64,000 nucleotides of DNA from Candidatus Auribacterota bacterium. GTDB lineage: Bacteria; Auribacterota; Tritonobacteria; UBA1439. Positions 9,018 to 17,403 of this stretch are shown piece after piece. Location: NCBI GenBank assembly GCA_026392035.1, contig JAPLCX010000097.1:58145-122144 (forward strand), in the 5' to 3' direction. The translations under genes and the position numbers were made by a program. The stretch's first letter is position 1; the number at the start of each line of letters is the position of its first letter. The notes under the pieces are model-generated. The model saw nothing but the letters and a program-made list of their open reading frames with translations, had not been told where the DNA came from and made no database searches.

Positions 9018-11093
9018 GGGCCCTCGCACGCACTGCAATTCCGGCCGCGGTGGGTGGGGGGGAGATAGTGCGGCAGTTTGCCAGTGAGCTGCCGGGGTCT
9101 TCCAACGGTAGATCGAGCGGCCGAATGCGATGATGTATCCCATGCCGGACTCATCCGCTCCTGATATCTCGGCCAGAACACTCACCCTGTCTCCATCCTG
9201 TAACCCCTGTGCTGATTGCCTGTCGCAGATGATAAGCACCTCCCCCTCACCCAACTTTGATGGGTGGTCGTAGGATCCGACCACAAATCTGATAAAGAGA
9301 GGGTGCGTGTCGCGAGGGCCCGCGAGCTTCCAGGCTTCCCTGTAGGGAGGCGGCTCATCCTGGAGCTCTTCGAGAGGCAGCTCCCGGATATAGGTTGCCT
9401 CTCCCGTCCAGCAGACGATTGTGCCGCGATAGCCTCCGATATCTCCCAGATGCGCCATCTGATACTGCCATACATCGTGGAAGCGAATATCCCCTCTCTG
9501 TCTCCTGTATTCGTTTGGAGCGCTCGCGGCAAAGAACGCCTGCGCTCCCTTCTCCTGAGACGGAGCCTGGCAGATTACCCGTATCTGTTCACTGTATTTC
9601 CCGATGGCATGGCGTATCGTGATAAGGAACGACAGAGCGACTATCAGGGTAACCATGAGGATCAGCGGGCAATGGGATGGGGGAGGCACCTGTCTCTCTT
9701 CATCCCTGTCTCTGAGAGGGGAGATGAGATCGATGATACTTCCAATCCCCCAGCCGGCGTAGATGATCAGAATCCACTCGAGCGGGAACCGCAGGCGATG
9801 ATGGGAGTGGCCGAGCAGGCTGAAGAGAGAATAACCTGCGGTGAAAATGATGAGCAGGGAGCTCTTTCGCCAAAGGGTTGCGAGGAGCCGGAGGAGGCGG
9901 CCTCGCGCGAGTATGAGGGAGGCGATGAATCCAAAGGCAAAGATATCGAATACGCCCTCGAAGGTAAGGAGGGGGATCCATATGCCCCGCGCCATGAGCC
10001 TCTTCTTGAATTCCATAGTGACCCAGACATTATCCCTCATGTATGTCTCCGGCTTCCAGAATCTCTCATAGAAGTAGAGGATGCCGTAGCGGTTCCTGCC
10101 GCTATCGGGATAGATCGTTCCCTCACCGTCCATGACGCCTGCCGCGAGCCAGTGTTTCTTGAATCTCAGGAGTGCCATTTTGAGATTATGCAACGGTGTT
10201 TCCGTAATGAATTGTTTCGTTTGCCTTTTCAGAAGGTCGATCCATTCGCTTTCGCTGAGGGAGTAGTTATTGTAGCGGAGGAGGTTTACCTTCTCAAATC
10301 CCCGGTTGTCCACCTCGTCTCCCATCGAGGGGGTATGCGCCATCCACATGTTGACGGCCCCCATCGTCGTGGTGAGCGAGTCGTTCGGTCTGATATGCCG
10401 TGCGAAAAGGTTGTAGCAGGGCCATGGGGTAATAGTTATGATGAAGGCGCAGGTGAAGAGCGTGGCCGCGGCGGTACGCTTCACGAGGGATTGAGCGCGG
10501 TTGGTCCAGAGCCAGAGTACGAGCCACGGCGCCGCGCCGATGATATTCGGCCTGATGAGGTAGGAGATGCCGAGGAAGAGGGCGCTCACGGCCGTGGGCG
10601 CGAAGCTCCCTCTGCGAGAATCCGCGACGAGAAAATAGAGGGAGAGCATCAGGAAAAAGATGAAGATGGTCTCCGCGCGATATGTTCCCGACCAGAGTAC
10701 CGATCTCCAGTAGAAGGCGGCGATGCATGCAGCGCCCCACGCCGCCCTTCTGCAGAAGATGCGAAAAGTGAGGAAGAAGAGCAGTATCACCGTAGCTGAG
10801 GAGAGGGCTATCTGAACGAGGTTGACGGCGCCATAGTTGAAACCGAGAATCGAGTAAATGCCGGCGAGAAAGAGCGGATAGCCCGGAGGCCTGAAGAGAT
10901 CATACCGGTGGCCGGTGGGCCAGAGTATGGAGTAGCCGCGCCCCCTGAGGACGTTCTCCGCGAGGCGGTGGTAGTAAAAGCCGTCGGGCTGCTGGGGGGA
11001 AAGGGCAAGCGTGTCGCGATGGTAGTAAAAGCGTATGGTGAAGGCTGCGACGAAAAGTAGGAGCAGTAGAAGTTTCTCGGTCCGTGAGGTCAT
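8925..11093 (-). CDS. Multipass membrane glycosyltransferase, GT39/ArnT-like
   Basis: A 722-residue protein starting with a membrane helix (LLLLLLFVAAFTIRFYY) and about eleven more. The first loop carries SPQQPDGFYYHRLAENVLRG and then FRPPGYPLFLAGIY, a pattern common in ArnT/PMT-like enzymes. The C-terminal 200 residues are soluble. The last 30 codons lie over the end of hddA on the other strand and look low-complexity, so the natural end may have been extended by stop loss. Transcription is divergent from the next membrane gene (11262). Confidence 0.75.
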   Translation of the reverse strand: MTSRTEKLLLLLLFVAAFTIRFYYHRDTLALSPQQPDGFYYHRLAENVLRGRGYSILWPTGHRYDLFRPPGYPLFLAGIYSILGFNYGAVNLVQIALSSATVILLFFLTFRIFCRRAAWGAACIAAFYWRSVLWSGTYRAETIFIFFLMLSLYFLVADSRRGSFAPTAVSALFLGISYLIRPNIIGAAPWLVLWLWTNRAQSLVKRTAAATLFTCAFIITITPWPCYNLFARHIRPNDSLTTTMGAVNMWMAHTPSMGDEVDNRGFEKVNLLRYNNYSLSESEWIDLLKRQTKQFITETPLHNLKMALLRFKKHWLAAGVMDGEGTIYPDSGRNRYGILYFYERFWKPETYMRDNVWVTMEFKKRLMARGIWIPLLTFEGVFDIFAFGFIASLILARGRLLRLLATLWRKSSLLIIFTAGYSLFSLLGHSHHRLRFPLEWILIIYAGWGIGSIIDLISPLRDRDEERQVPPPSHCPLILMVTLIVALSFLITIRHAIGKYSEQIRVICQAPSQEKGAQAFFAASAPNEYRRQRGDIRFHDVWQYQMAHLGDIGGYRGTIVCWTGEATYIRELPLEELQDEPPPYREAWKLAGPRDTHPLFIRFVVGSYDHPSKLGEGEVLIICDRQSAQGLQDGDRVSVLAEISGADESGMGYIIAFGRSIYRWKTPAAHWQTAALSPPHPPRPELQCVRGPSKIHQNLGPLHVKRIGNLAQACSLERLPQF

Positions 11094-11261
11094 TGTATGA
11101 GAACCGCATTGCTATTCAAGCAATCATTATAACACAAGGCGGTGTAAGGGGAAGAGCAGCCAGTATGGAGGGGAGTTGTCGAGATAGTGATTGACTGGCA
11201 TTTAGGAATTGCAGACAATCGTATCAATAATCTGTGCCGCTACGGATGGAGAGGTTCGGTT

Positions 11262-12821
11262 ATGACGAATACCCCGCTCTGCGACAATGGAGTGGACAAT
11301 CGAGCAAGGGTTTCCTTGCTCCTCGCCGGTATCCTTGCCCTGGGGGTATTGCTCAGGATGCTAACTTTGCCGGCGTCCTTTGTCTGGCTGGATGAGGCAA
11401 ACTCGATATTGGGGGCTTCTCAGGGGCTGCCGGGGCTCATCCATTTTATGCGGACCCAGGAAAACGGCCCTCCTCTCTTTCAGATAATCCTCCACTGCTG
11501 GATACGCCTGTGGGGAGACCGGGATGTTGTCTGTGCGATGTTGCCGCTCATCTTTTCTTCCCTGACCCCGCTCCTCCTCTTTTTCCTCTCGCGCGACCTT
11601 TTCGGGACGCGTGCGGGGCTCTGGGCGGTATTTCTCTCAAGTGTCAACACGGTAAGCATTGAAGAGGCGACGAATATCCGCCACAACAGCCTCCTGGAGC
11701 TTCTCACCGTCCTCTCATTCCTGTTCTATTTCAGGATGCTTAAGCTGAGGAGGGCATTCTGGCCGTATCTCCTGGTCTGCGTGCTGGGAATATACACCCA
11801 CTACTATTTTGCCTTTGTGATTATTTCGCAGCTTCTCCTGAGTGCCATCTTTTTCAGGAAAAGACTGTTGCTTTCATGCGGGAGCCTTTGTCTCGTGGGC
11901 ATCGTTTTTGCGCCTTGGATCCCATTCCTCCTGTCCCAGCTCGGTAACGGGGCCAATAGCTGGTTGCCGGTGGTCAGCGATCTTCGGGTGCTCGGAAGAT
12001 TCCTCTATGAGGCGTTCATCGAGGATTCCGGCATGTTCGCGCAGCGGGATATCCCATTGATTAAGCATCACGGAATTTCATTTTTATTGGCGCTACCGCT
12101 GTTCTGCATTGCATTCACGACTATTGTTCGGGGCATGCGATCACCGCTTGAAGAGCGGAAGAGGGTATACGCACTCATTGTGGCCTACATTGCATCGGTG
12201 TGGGTGCCGATTGTCATTTCGATGGCCAAACCGATTTATGCCCCGCACAGGTATGACATTATCGGACTTCCCATGATCATCTTGTTCTTTTCATGGGTAT
12301 TCTCAAGGGTAAACACCAGGTCGCTCACTCTCCTGGTTGCCAGCTATTATCTTATCAACGCTATGGCATTTCTGCTGAGAGACCCGGCCCCTCATACATA
12401 CCACGACAAGGAAAACGCTAGCCGACTGGCGAGCATCATGAAGCCGGACGATGTTCTGGTATTCATCGGTCAGGGAAAGCTGGGGACAGAATATTATCTG
12501 AAGCACTACGGCATAACGATCAAGGATAGCTTTGTATTCCCTCTTCAGGTGGCGGAGCACCCCTGCTGGATAGATCGAGATAGGCTATGGATGAATGCGG
12601 GCAAACTTGGTGAAGAAGCACATTCTATAGCTGAGGCGGTTCAGCATGCGGCGATCTCCAGGATCTTTCTTTTTAACCCTGGACAAGAGTGGTTCCCAAA
12701 GGCGCTTTCCAAACAGATGCTGCAGCAGATGGACAGCAGGTTCGGACATGAGACCACGCTGCCCCTGAATGGTTTTTATTACGACGAGATTCGCGTGTAT
12801 ACGGTAATACCGAGTTCGTGA
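11262..12821 (+). CDS. Multipass membrane glycosyltransferase, GT39-like
   Basis: Start chosen at the ATG at 11262 (519 residues), preceded by GGAGAGG; the frame is open 75 nt further upstream without a good ribosome site. After helix 1 comes PASFVWLDEANSILGASQG, with the Asp-Glu pair in the first loop expected of GT39-type enzymes, then about ten helices and a 120-residue soluble tail. It most resembles the dolichyl-phosphate-mannose-protein mannosyltransferase-like family in bacterial polysaccharide loci. Acceptor unknown. Confidence 0.75.
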   Translation: MTNTPLCDNGVDNRARVSLLLAGILALGVLLRMLTLPASFVWLDEANSILGASQGLPGLIHFMRTQENGPPLFQIILHCWIRLWGDRDVVCAMLPLIFSSLTPLLLFFLSRDLFGTRAGLWAVFLSSVNTVSIEEATNIRHNSLLELLTVLSFLFYFRMLKLRRAFWPYLLVCVLGIYTHYYFAFVIISQLLLSAIFFRKRLLLSCGSLCLVGIVFAPWIPFLLSQLGNGANSWLPVVSDLRVLGRFLYEAFIEDSGMFAQRDIPLIKHHGISFLLALPLFCIAFTTIVRGMRSPLEERKRVYALIVAYIASVWVPIVISMAKPIYAPHRYDIIGLPMIILFFSWVFSRVNTRSLTLLVASYYLINAMAFLLRDPAPHTYHDKENASRLASIMKPDDVLVFIGQGKLGTEYYLKHYGITIKDSFVFPLQVAEHPCWIDRDRLWMNAGKLGEEAHSIAEAVQHAAISRIFLFNPGQEWFPKALSKQMLQQMDSRFGHETTLPLNGFYYDEIRVYTVIPSS

Positions 12822-12860
12822 AAGAATTGATGATCGGTAGCCGTGAACAGGGGGCGCAGG

Positions 12861-13634
12861 CTATTCCTTTATCCCCAGGGTGAGATAAAAGATCGGCTTC
12901 AGGTTGTTGAAGAGCTGCCAGGGCTTCGCCTTGGTGTAGGAGCGGTAATCCTTCATCCTGACCGTTTGGTACGTCTTCGAGACGGGAACCTCGGTCATCC
13001 TGTAGCCGAGCCTGATGACCTGAACGTAGAGGTAATACTCGAGTTCCACGCCATCGAGCCAGTCCTGCCGGAGATTGATCCTCGTGTTGTTGAAGAGGGA
13101 TGTTTTGAACGCCCTGAATCCGTTGGTCCCCTCCGTGGCCGGGAAGCCGAGCATGAGGCGGATGAGGTAGGGGTACAGCCTTGTGCAGATGACCCGGTGG
13201 AGGGGGAGTTTCCCCGGATCGCCGCCGGGTAGGTAGCGCGATCCCTGCACGTAGTCATAATCTTTCTCGATGATCGGACGCAGCAGGCGGTGTGTCTCAT
13301 CAGGGTGGTCTTTGTTGTTTCCTGAAGCCGTGACGATAATATCGAAACCGTTTTTGATAGCATATTCGATCCCGGTCCTGTAGGCTGCGCCCGTCCTCAC
13401 CCTGGTGCCCACGCCCGGTGGGCGCTCCTTATTGATGATGGTCGCGCCGGTGCCCTCTATCTCTGCGAGGGTGCCGTCGGTCGAGCCGTCGTTCACGACC
13501 ACAACTTCGTCGATCTCCTCCACTGAAAGGAATCCGCGCGCCGCCTCTCCGATTTTTCCTTCCTCGTTGAAGGCAGGCAGAATGCAGATGATCCTGTTAC
13601 CCTGTTTGTTAAAAATGGAATTGTCGGCGCACAT
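12861..13634 (-). CDS. Family 2 glycosyltransferase (DPM1-like) with altered DxD site
   Basis: A 257-residue GT2 fold: ICILPAFNEEGKIG, VVVVNDGSTDGT and a conserved C-terminal region including EGTNGFRAFK. Where typical members have a DADGQ-type metal site, this protein has IIVTASGNNKDHPDE, so the first two Asp of the DxD are absent while a downstream Asp remains. Some lipopolysaccharide GT2 subfamilies carry a GNNKD variant, so this need not mean loss of activity. It is the last gene of the leftward heptose operon, 4 nt after the transaldolase-like gene, and may transfer the activated heptose or a co-polymer sugar. Confidence 0.85.
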   Translation of the reverse strand: MCADNSIFNKQGNRIICILPAFNEEGKIGEAARGFLSVEEIDEVVVVNDGSTDGTLAEIEGTGATIINKERPPGVGTRVRTGAAYRTGIEYAIKNGFDIIVTASGNNKDHPDETHRLLRPIIEKDYDYVQGSRYLPGGDPGKLPLHRVICTRLYPYLIRLMLGFPATEGTNGFRAFKTSLFNNTRINLRQDWLDGVELEYYLYVQVIRLGYRMTEVPVSKTYQTVRMKDYRSYTKAKPWQLFNNLKPIFYLTLGIKE

Positions 13635-13638
13635 CGGA

Positions 13639-14322
13639 TCAGCGGATCTGCCCCTTCTTTTTCATATCCCGCCAGATTGTGTTGAATTCGGCTACCGTCA
13701 TTGCGGACGATGGATTCCAGAGCATCTTCTTGAGAATCGGGGGTGTGACCGTGACGATGTGCGATCCCGCGAGAAGCGCCTCGTTCACATCCATGAGGTG
13801 GCGGATGCTCCCTGTGATGATTTTCGCCTTGAGGTTCTCGTCATCGATCATCTCACGCGTTGATGCGATGACTTCTTGGGGGTCGTAGCCCATGTCCTTG
13901 ATCCGCCCGAAGAAGATGCTCACGTACGTCGCGCCGGCCAGCGCGGCGAGGTAGGCCTGGTTGAACGACATCATGCAGGTGACATTCGTTTTAATTCCCG
14001 ATTGATGCTCCAGCTCATGCACAACGCTCAGCGCATCCTCGCCGATAGGCACCTTGATGACGATGTGTTCTTTGTCCCACGACGCGAATTTCTTGGCCTG
14101 CGCCACCATCGCGTCATAACCCTCCTCCGTGAGTTCGACACTCACCGGGCCCTTCACCAGCTTCACGATCCGCGTGATCACTGTCTTGATCTCGCCGCGG
14201 ATACCATCCTGGCTGAAGATCTTTGGGTTCGTGGTTGCGCCACTGATAATCCCCCAACGGACTATCTCCTCAATCTCCGCGATGTTGGACGAATCGATAA
14301 AAATGGCCATAGCCTCCTCCAT
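13639..14322 (-). CDS. Transaldolase / fructose-6-phosphate aldolase family protein
   Basis: A 227-residue protein of the small transaldolase (TalC/FSA) class. It opens MAIFIDSSNIAEIEEIVRWG, then ISGATTNPKIF, and the Schiff-base lysine is expected in HIVIKVPI. The FSA-like size fits the single-domain (beta/alpha)8 subfamily. It directly abuts gmhB in a heptose operon, suggesting it supplies or balances sedoheptulose 7-phosphate, the GmhA substrate; that is inference. An ATG four codons downstream could also be used, but GGAGGAGG would then be very close to it. Confidence 0.85.
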   Translation of the reverse strand: MEEAMAIFIDSSNIAEIEEIVRWGIISGATTNPKIFSQDGIRGEIKTVITRIVKLVKGPVSVELTEEGYDAMVAQAKKFASWDKEHIVIKVPIGEDALSVVHELEHQSGIKTNVTCMMSFNQAYLAALAGATYVSIFFGRIKDMGYDPQEVIASTREMIDDENLKAKIITGSIRHLMDVNEALLAGSHIVTVTPPILKKMLWNPSSAMTVAEFNTIWRDMKKKGQIR

Positions 14323-14931
14323 TCACCCCGCGGTTCCTGCGAGGATCTTTGTGATGAGCCTTGACGCAGCGGGAAGATCGGGAACTATATGATCCGGCGT
14401 GCGCTTCTTCGCTTTCATGAACCTGCACACGTCGCACTTCCAGTTTCCGATAAATACCGTTGTGCAGCCGACCGCCTTTCCCGCCTCGATATCGGTGAGA
14501 TTGTCTCCCACCATGAACGAACGACGGAGTTCGATATTCAGTTCCCTCGCCGCTCTCCCCAAGAGCCCCGGTCTCGGTTTGCGGCATTGGCAGCGAATCC
14601 TGTAGCGGCGGAGCGCCGCCCGTGGATGGTGGAGGCAGTAGTAGATCCCGTCGAGGCGAGCGCCGGAGCGTCGGAGCCCTCTCGCCATCTTCGCTGTCAT
14701 TTCCCTGTGCGCCGCTGTGGTGAAGTTACCCTTAGCAATCCCTGGTTGATTTGATACCACCACTACCTTGAGCCCGGCGCGGTTGAGCCTTCTTACCGCT
14801 TTTCCCACTCCGGGCAGCAGTTTGAATTGTCGGCCAGAGAAGGGCGAATCAATAATGCCGATTTCCCTTTGGTACACGAGACGATTGAGCACCCCATCCC
14901 TGTCGAGGAACACCGCGCGGTGCTTTTTCAT
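14323..14931 (-). CDS. gmhB: D-glycero-D-manno-heptose 1,7-bisphosphate 7-phosphatase
   Basis: Start set at 14931, where the ATG overlaps the gmhA stop as ATGA; this gives 202 residues beginning MKKHRAVFLDRDGVLN. HAD motif I is FLDRDGV, motif II VVVSNQPGIAKG, motif IV MVGDNLTDIEAG. Between them is the zinc loop typical of GmhB, CLHHP followed by CQCRKP. The enzyme removes the C7 phosphate of heptose 1,7-bisphosphate in the cytoplasm. Anomer preference (ADP- or GDP-heptose branch) cannot be read directly; the HddC-like neighbour favours the GDP branch. Confidence 0.92.
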   Translation of the reverse strand: MKKHRAVFLDRDGVLNRLVYQREIGIIDSPFSGRQFKLLPGVGKAVRRLNRAGLKVVVVSNQPGIAKGNFTTAAHREMTAKMARGLRRSGARLDGIYYCLHHPRAALRRYRIRCQCRKPRPGLLGRAARELNIELRRSFMVGDNLTDIEAGKAVGCTTVFIGNWKCDVCRFMKAKKRTPDHIVPDLPAASRLITKILAGTAG

Positions 14932-15497
14932 ATACAGTTGGCGATGAGGTGACATATCACTGCCTGCCACCCCTCGGCATGCGGAGTGACCCGCTCGTCT
15001 GAAATCACGGGAATCAGGAGAGCTGCATCCGACAGCTCCTTTGCCTTTCCGCCATCGCGGCTCACAATGGAAAGGATCGGCGTTCCAACCTTTCTCGCGT
15101 ATTCCATGGCGCGCACAAGATTGAGCGATGCCTTCTCTGACCCGCCCCCCACGGAGAGGATGAGCAGCGCATCGCTGGCCTCAATCCTGGAGCCCTTCAG
15201 CCAGTTCACGAATACACGCTCCCATCCGTCGTCGTTAGTCCATGCCGTGAGCTCGGAGACGTTATCAGTAGGGGCATATGCTTCGATGCCTGCGATCTTC
15301 CGGAAGTCGTTGACCGCATGGGAGGCATTCGCGGCGCTTCCGCCGACACCGAGGATGAAGAGCCTGCCGGACCTCTCCCGGAGCTCCCGGATCATCCGGA
15401 TCATCCGGACGATCATCGTCTGGTCGAGATCGCCCGCGATCCGGCTCGTCTCACGCAGATACTGCTGCGCGTACTGTTCAGGATTTTGTTCGCTCAT
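14928..15497 (-). CDS. gmhA: Sedoheptulose-7-phosphate isomerase
   Basis: Start placed at 15497 because ATGA overlaps the end of hddC (15494-15497); the 189-residue protein opens MSEQNPEQYAQQYL. It is a SIS-domain protein with GVGGSAANASHAVNDFRK, then DNVSELTAWTNDDGWE and LILSVGGGSEKAS, all typical of GmhA. It converts sedoheptulose 7-phosphate to D-glycero-D-manno-heptose 7-phosphate, the first step of nucleotide-heptose synthesis. It is coupled by 4-nt overlaps to genes on both sides. Confidence 0.93.
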   Translation of the reverse strand: MSEQNPEQYAQQYLRETSRIAGDLDQTMIVRMIRMIRELRERSGRLFILGVGGSAANASHAVNDFRKIAGIEAYAPTDNVSELTAWTNDDGWERVFVNWLKGSRIEASDALLILSVGGGSEKASLNLVRAMEYARKVGTPILSIVSRDGGKAKELSDAALLIPVISDERVTPHAEGWQAVICHLIANCI

Positions 15498-16243
15498 TGC
15501 TCTGCTGCCTCTTCTCGCTTTTCCCTCACCGTGAGCACCCCGGTGCGCAATTCCTCTAAAAGGTTGCGGTACCGCTCGGGGGTATCTATCCCCCGCACGT
15601 AGCCCTCCGCCCGGTAGCAGTAGAGCGCCTCTCCAGCCCGCAGGAGCTCGGGGAAGATATCCCGGGCGAAATCGCACGGTCTGTCGCCGGGGATGCAGTC
15701 AATAATTTTTGGTTCGAGGACGTAGATGCCGCCATTCTCCAGACGCTCCCCTGAGGTTGTGGCTGACGGCTTCTCCATAAAACTCACAACACGCCCCTCC
15801 TTATCACAGCCGACAACACCTCCCGCAAGATCATCGTATCTCTCGGAGACGAGTATCGTCGCGAGTGCCCGCTTCTCTCCATGGAAGAAAACCATCTTCG
15901 TCAGGTCGCACGAGCACAGGTTGTCTGCATAGTATACTAAAAAAGTGCCGTCGAGTTCGCCCCGGAGTTTTTTCACCGCCCCCCCTGTTCCAAGGAGTTC
16001 AGGTTCAAAGGAGTAATGAATCTCAACGCCCCAGCGCCGCCCGTCACCGAAGTATCTCTGTATCGCCGAGGGATGATAGTGAAGGTTGATATATAACTGA
16101 GTTATGCCATGCTCCCTGACATGCTCGATGGCGCGCTCGATCAGAGGTTTCCCCGCCACACGCACCATGGGCTTGGGGATCCCGGTGGCTTCTTGGGCGC
16201 CGAATCTGATACCACAACCCGCAGCGAGGAGCAGTGCTTTCAC
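15494..16243 (-). CDS. hddC: Sugar-phosphate nucleotidyltransferase, probable heptose 1-phosphate guanylyltransferase
   Basis: The start is taken as GTG at 16243, overlapping the epimerase stop as GTGA and giving 249 residues opening with KALLLAAGCGIRFG. The GxGxR-type nucleotide loop is followed by GIPKPMVRVAGKPLIERAIEHV, and LVYYADNLCSCDL contains the Mg-binding Asp. The family includes glucose-1-P and mannose-1-P nucleotidyltransferases; the heptose role is inferred from the coupled gmhA-gmhB and hddA at 8031. If right, the product is GDP-D-glycero-D-manno-heptose for S-layer, O-antigen or capsule glycans. Confidence 0.8.
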   Translation of the reverse strand: MKALLLAAGCGIRFGAQEATGIPKPMVRVAGKPLIERAIEHVREHGITQLYINLHYHPSAIQRYFGDGRRWGVEIHYSFEPELLGTGGAVKKLRGELDGTFLVYYADNLCSCDLTKMVFFHGEKRALATILVSERYDDLAGGVVGCDKEGRVVSFMEKPSATTSGERLENGGIYVLEPKIIDCIPGDRPCDFARDIFPELLRAGEALYCYRAEGYVRGIDTPERYRNLLEELRTGVLTVREKREEAAEQ

Positions 16244-17376
16244 GCAGAGTGCGCCTTCATGATTATCTTGCTGCACCTCATCTCTCGATCAGCATCCCGG
16301 TAAAATCCCCCCATCACATCATTCTGGCCGGCGAGCCACTCGACGTAGCGCTCCACTGTCTCTTCAAGCGAGCGGCGCGGTTTCCAGCCCAATGGCTTCA
16401 GTTTGGATATGTCGGACACCGTGTGCCGGGTGTCGCCGAAGCGGAAATCTCCCGGGATCACAGGCTCAATTGTTTTCCCCATCGCGCGAGAGAGGAGACT
16501 GGCGAAATCGATCACGCTCACCGCGCTGCCTCCACCCACGTTGAAGATTTCCCACTCCGCCCGCGGCTCATCAAGCACGAGCAGGTTTGCACGCACAACG
16601 TCTTCTACGTCAATGTAATCCCTCTTCTGCGTGCCGTCCTCGAAAATAACCGGAGCCTCGCCGTTCATGAGGCGCTGCGAAAAGATCCTGCAAATGCCTG
16701 AGTACGCGTTGTAAAAGGAGTTGCGGGGGCCGTGCGTGATCGAATAGCGGAGGCCTACGGTGGGGATGCCGTAGCGCCTGCCGAGGTTGATGAACGTGAG
16801 TTCGGAAGCGTATTTCGAGATTGCGTAGGAGGTATGTGGGCTGACCGCAGCTTCATCGGTGGGTTGCCACGCGGCCACCCTATTGCAGACAGGACAGTGC
16901 ATCTCCCAGTCTCCTCTCTCCAGTTGTGCGAGGGGTCGCGGGGGGGGAGAGAACTCACCATGACTGTCACACCGGTACTTCCCTTCTCCGTACACCGCTT
17001 GCGAGGAGGCGAAGATGATCTTCCTGACAGGATAGCCTTTTGTCACAATGAGCTCGAGGAGAAGCGCCGGAGCGACCGCATTCACATGAAAGAAAGTGCC
17101 GAAATCGGTCATGTAGTCCTGGTAGGCAGCGAGGTGGTACACGACGTCGATCCCCTTGAGGGCACTCTCCCAGTCGCAGCGTTCGCGGACATCTCCCTTG
17201 ATAAACTCGACATCCGGCGATACGTAGTGTGGCATCCCTCTAGGATGCACGCGCGGCTGGAGGTTATCCAGTATCCGCACGCGGTGGCCTGCTGAAATGA
17301 GTGCATCGACGGTATGGGAGCCGATGAAGCCCGCCCCGCCTGTGACAAGGACTCGTGGTAGGCTCATTGGTTCCAC
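16240..17376 (-). CDS. NAD-dependent sugar epimerase/dehydratase with a Cys/His insertion
   Basis: A 378-residue extended SDR protein: dinucleotide motif VTGGAGFIGSH at the N-terminus, catalytic Tyr184 and Lys188 in SYAISK, and QKRDYIDVEDV in the C-terminal half. Just after SSQAVYGEG comes an insertion with Cys136, His139, Cys161 and Cys164 (CxxH...CxxC), which looks like a small zinc knuckle. Some epimerases, including dTDP-L-rhamnose 4-epimerase-like proteins, carry a Cys-rich loop here; I recall this but cannot verify it. It is the first gene of the coupled heptose operon, so it probably modifies the nucleotide heptose or a partner sugar. ATG codons at residues 1 and 4 are both possible starts. 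Confidence 0.88.
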   Translation of the reverse strand: MEPMSLPRVLVTGGAGFIGSHTVDALISAGHRVRILDNLQPRVHPRGMPHYVSPDVEFIKGDVRERCDWESALKGIDVVYHLAAYQDYMTDFGTFFHVNAVAPALLLELIVTKGYPVRKIIFASSQAVYGEGKYRCDSHGEFSPPPRPLAQLERGDWEMHCPVCNRVAAWQPTDEAAVSPHTSYAISKYASELTFINLGRRYGIPTVGLRYSITHGPRNSFYNAYSGICRIFSQRLMNGEAPVIFEDGTQKRDYIDVEDVVRANLLVLDEPRAEWEIFNVGGGSAVSVIDFASLLSRAMGKTIEPVIPGDFRFGDTRHTVSDISKLKPLGWKPRRSLEETVERYVEWLAGQNDVMGGFYRDADREMRCSKIIMKAHSA

Positions 17377-17403
17377 CTTGTTGAAGAAGTATTTCTGATC
17401 ATT

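Noticed and set aside
9264..10799. A 511-codon open frame on the plus strand opposite the membrane glycosyltransferase
   Set aside because: It is the antisense of a clearly coding, helix-rich protein in G+C-rich DNA; the translation is charge-rich and without recognisable domains.
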